From the NCBI GenBank assembly GCA_018224505.1, contig JAGTVD010000490.1:1-8204 (forward strand): 8,204 nucleotides of DNA, read 5' to 3'. The notes under the pieces were generated by a model, which was not told where the DNA came from, ran no database searches, and was given only the letters and a program-made list of their open reading frames with translations. Position 1 is the stretch's first letter. Every line of letters starts with the position of its first letter. Positions 6,945 through 8,204 of the stretch are shown here, one piece after another. Made by a program: the position numbers and the translations under genes. Source of the stretch: Desulfatitalea sp. GTDB lineage: Bacteria > Desulfobacterota > Desulfobacteria > Desulfobacterales > Desulfosarcinaceae.

Positions 6945-7515
6945 AGTAAGGATCTCCCTTGGCTCTGCAAAGGGGTTCGGCTGCTGAAAACGTAAAGCAG
7001 CCTTCCGGATAACCGTCGCCGTAGAGCAAGTCCATGAAGGCGGCCGTCACCCCGCGAAGCATGAAACATTTGCCCGTTTTTGTGACTTCATGAAGGTCCA
7101 GAAAGCCTTTAGCTTCGTAAGAATCGTTGACGCGGATGACCAGTTTTTCATCTGGAATCAATTGCTTGACCACCAGATCGCCCCATCCGAATGCCACTGC
7201 CACCGCCGCGAATCCCATGATCTGGTCCTCCTTGCTTTCTATCATCGGTTTTACGATTTCATCCCACTCCCACGAGTTGCGGACCCCCTGAAAGGTGGCA
7301 TAGCCGCATTCCTGGGCAGCTTTGATCAGCAACCTTTCCGCCTCGACTTCCCGGGACGGGTGGATCTGTTTTTGAAAGTTGAAGCTTAACTGATTGTAAT
7401 ACCGAGTTGAGAAAATCGAAAGGTAAACACCGAAAAGGGGGATAATGCCTTTGGATTCTCTGATCCGGCTGCCCTCCATTACCGCATGAATGATTTTTTC
7501 ACCATCAATGGCCAT
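6913..7515 (-). CDS. V4R (4-vinyl reductase-like) domain protein, probable ligand sensor
   Basis: A 200-residue soluble protein. The C-terminal half ends in the V4R signature AAEPLCRAKGDPYCEFIA (178-195), with the paired cysteines C183 and C191 (C-x7-C); C150 and C173 lie just before it. V4R domains bind small molecules, as in the aromatic-sensing N-termini of XylR/DmpR/PoxR-type regulators, and also occur in bacteriochlorophyll-synthesis BchJ-like proteins. No DNA-binding or catalytic domain is attached. The N-terminal 100 residues (from MAIDGEKIIHAVMEGSRIRE) match nothing I can name. The ATG directly follows the TAA of the preceding gene (TAAATG), and a GAGGAG ribosome-binding site lies inside that gene's end, so the two are translationally coupled. 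It also overlaps the kinase gene by 32 nt. A sensory accessory to the kinase is the best reading; the ligand is unknown. Confidence 0.8.
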   Translation of the reverse strand: MAIDGEKIIHAVMEGSRIRESKGIIPLFGVYLSIFSTRYYNQLSFNFQKQIHPSREVEAERLLIKAAQECGYATFQGVRNSWEWDEIVKPMIESKEDQIMGFAAVAVAFGWGDLVVKQLIPDEKLVIRVNDSYEAKGFLDLHEVTKTGKCFMLRGVTAAFMDLLYGDGYPEGCFTFSAAEPLCRAKGDPYCEFIARKSSY

Positions 7516-8040
7516 TTAGCACTCCTCGATTTTAAAAAGGCACTCCGCGTCCCGCATCATCTTGCATTTGATTTCTGTCACCGAATAAGTGCCGAGGGGT
7601 TTGCCGAAGATGGCTTCAATCGCACCCGCCAACCAGCCGCATGTGAAATGGCAGCCCGGGGTGTTCCGTCGACCATGTTTGGCCAGCCAGCCGGTTACAT
7701 GATGGCTGGAGGGACTGATGACGAGACCGGTGCCGTTTTCAATGTTCTGGGGGTGGATGATCCCCAGCCCGCAATTCTGGTATAAAATGGCGAACATCTC
7801 GAGCTTGGATTTGACTGTTTTCAGCTTCTCGTATTGTGCCAGTAGCGGTTTCAGGCTGTGGTATGCGGCCTCCTCCGTGGATTTGTACATCAACTGGATA
7901 CCTGCTTCACCCAAGGTGTCTTCGAGGGTTTTTTGCAAGTTAATATTATAATGGTGACAATGAATAGCAACTGGTTGGCCAGATAGTACCACCTGATGGT
8001 TATTCCGGTCCAGTTCGCGTTTCCAGTTCATTTTGACCAT
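7516..8040 (-). CDS. Second V4R-like domain protein, Cys/His-rich
   Basis: A 174-residue soluble protein. Its C-terminus, VTEIKCKMMRDAECLFKIEE (154-173), has the same C-x7-C pair (C159, C167) as the V4R protein encoded next to it. Upstream features fit the same fold: HCHHYN (27-32), HHVTGW (113-118) and GCHFTCGWLAG (129-139). In total the histidines 27, 29, 30, 113 and 114 and cysteines 28, 90, 130, 134, 159, 167 and 174 could build a metal or redox site, but that is inference. The ATG at 8040 is chosen over the methionine at codon 4 because AAGGAG lies nine bases upstream of it. It begins 6 nt after the stop of the preceding gene, and its ribosome-binding site overlaps that stop. V4R membership is good from the C-terminal motif but less certain than for its neighbour. 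Confidence 0.7.
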   Translation of the reverse strand: MVKMNWKRELDRNNHQVVLSGQPVAIHCHHYNINLQKTLEDTLGEAGIQLMYKSTEEAAYHSLKPLLAQYEKLKTVKSKLEMFAILYQNCGLGIIHPQNIENGTGLVISPSSHHVTGWLAKHGRRNTPGCHFTCGWLAGAIEAIFGKPLGTYSVTEIKCKMMRDAECLFKIEEC

Positions 8041-8046
8041 GGGCTT

Positions 8047-8204
8047 TCACTCCTTTTGTATGGTGCGTGAGGCCGCCAGTTCGATGACTCGCTTCGCCTG
8101 CTCAGCCACCTCGCCGCCGGCTTCCAGGGGGTGGTCACCCATTGCCCGTTCGACGGCCCGAAAGGCGCGTTGCTGGATGCGGTTCCGGCTCACGGCCAGG
8201 CGGA
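8047..8204 (-). CDS. C-terminal 51 residues of an unidentified protein, cut by the window edge
   Basis: Only one minus-strand frame is open from the right edge, ending at TGA (8049-8047). The visible end includes VERAMGDHPLEAGGEVAEQ and VIELAASRTIQKE. It is hydrophilic, alanine- and charge-rich and probably helical. The stop overlaps the ribosome-binding site of the next gene, so this gene belongs to the same sensory operon. I do not recognise the family and assign no function. The tight spacing is the main evidence that it is a real gene. Confidence 0.6.
   Translation of the reverse strand, partial: RLAVSRNRIQQRAFRAVERAMGDHPLEAGGEVAEQAKRVIELAASRTIQKE

Noticed and set aside
1..8204. Mobile elements, CRISPR arrays, tRNA or rRNA genes
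   Set aside because: No transposase or integrase, no regularly spaced repeats, and no RNA gene structure seen on either strand; coding density and uniform strand argue for an ordinary chromosomal operon region.

Overview
The window reads as one strand of an anaerobic bacterial chromosome: every supported gene lies on the minus strand, so the biological order runs from high to low coordinates. The gene families are a tetrahydrofolate-type corrinoid methyltransfer set, stand-alone V4R-domain proteins, and a cytoplasmic histidine kinase with a cysteine-rich 'two-CW'-like front end. This mix, with moderate GC content, is most typical of Desulfobacterota (sulfate reducers and relatives). That placement is an inference from family content, not a phylogenetic result.

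Right half (about 8204 to 4028), a sensory operon: the last 51 codons of an unidentified gene, two successive V4R-domain proteins, a PAS-PAS-GAF histidine kinase with a Cys-rich N-terminus, and a NarL/FixJ-type response regulator. The junctions are very tight: a 6-nt gap, then a TAA directly abutting an ATG, then a 32-nt overlap, then an 8-nt overlap. This implies one transcript with translational coupling. The operon begins outside the window.

Middle (3760-4027): a 268-bp AT-rich gap. It holds a short hairpin followed by six T's (a likely terminator for the sensory operon), a possible promoter for the next operon, and two perfect inverted repeats. One of the repeats sits on the putative -35 region and is a candidate operator.

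Left half (3759 to 1), a methyltransfer operon: an MtrH-family methyltransferase, a uroporphyrinogen-decarboxylase-fold (MtaA/MtbA-like) methyltransferase with intact zinc ligands, a small corrinoid protein with the DxHxxG cobalt-ligand motif, and a RACo-type corrinoid activator ([2Fe-2S] domain plus DUF4445/ASKHA domain) that runs off the left edge. A strong 12-bp-stem hairpin lies between the corrinoid and activator genes.

Working model (inference): a methylated substrate donates its methyl group to the corrinoid protein through the UroD-fold enzyme. The MtrH-like enzyme passes it to a tetrahydropterin, probably tetrahydrofolate, and the activator repairs the corrinoid when it oxidises to Co(II). 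The V4R proteins, kinase and regulator probably sense the substrate or redox state and control the operon. The substrate cannot be read from the sequence. A methoxylated aromatic is one reasonable guess, because V4R domains bind aromatics in XylR/DmpR-type regulators and three-component O-demethylases have this architecture.
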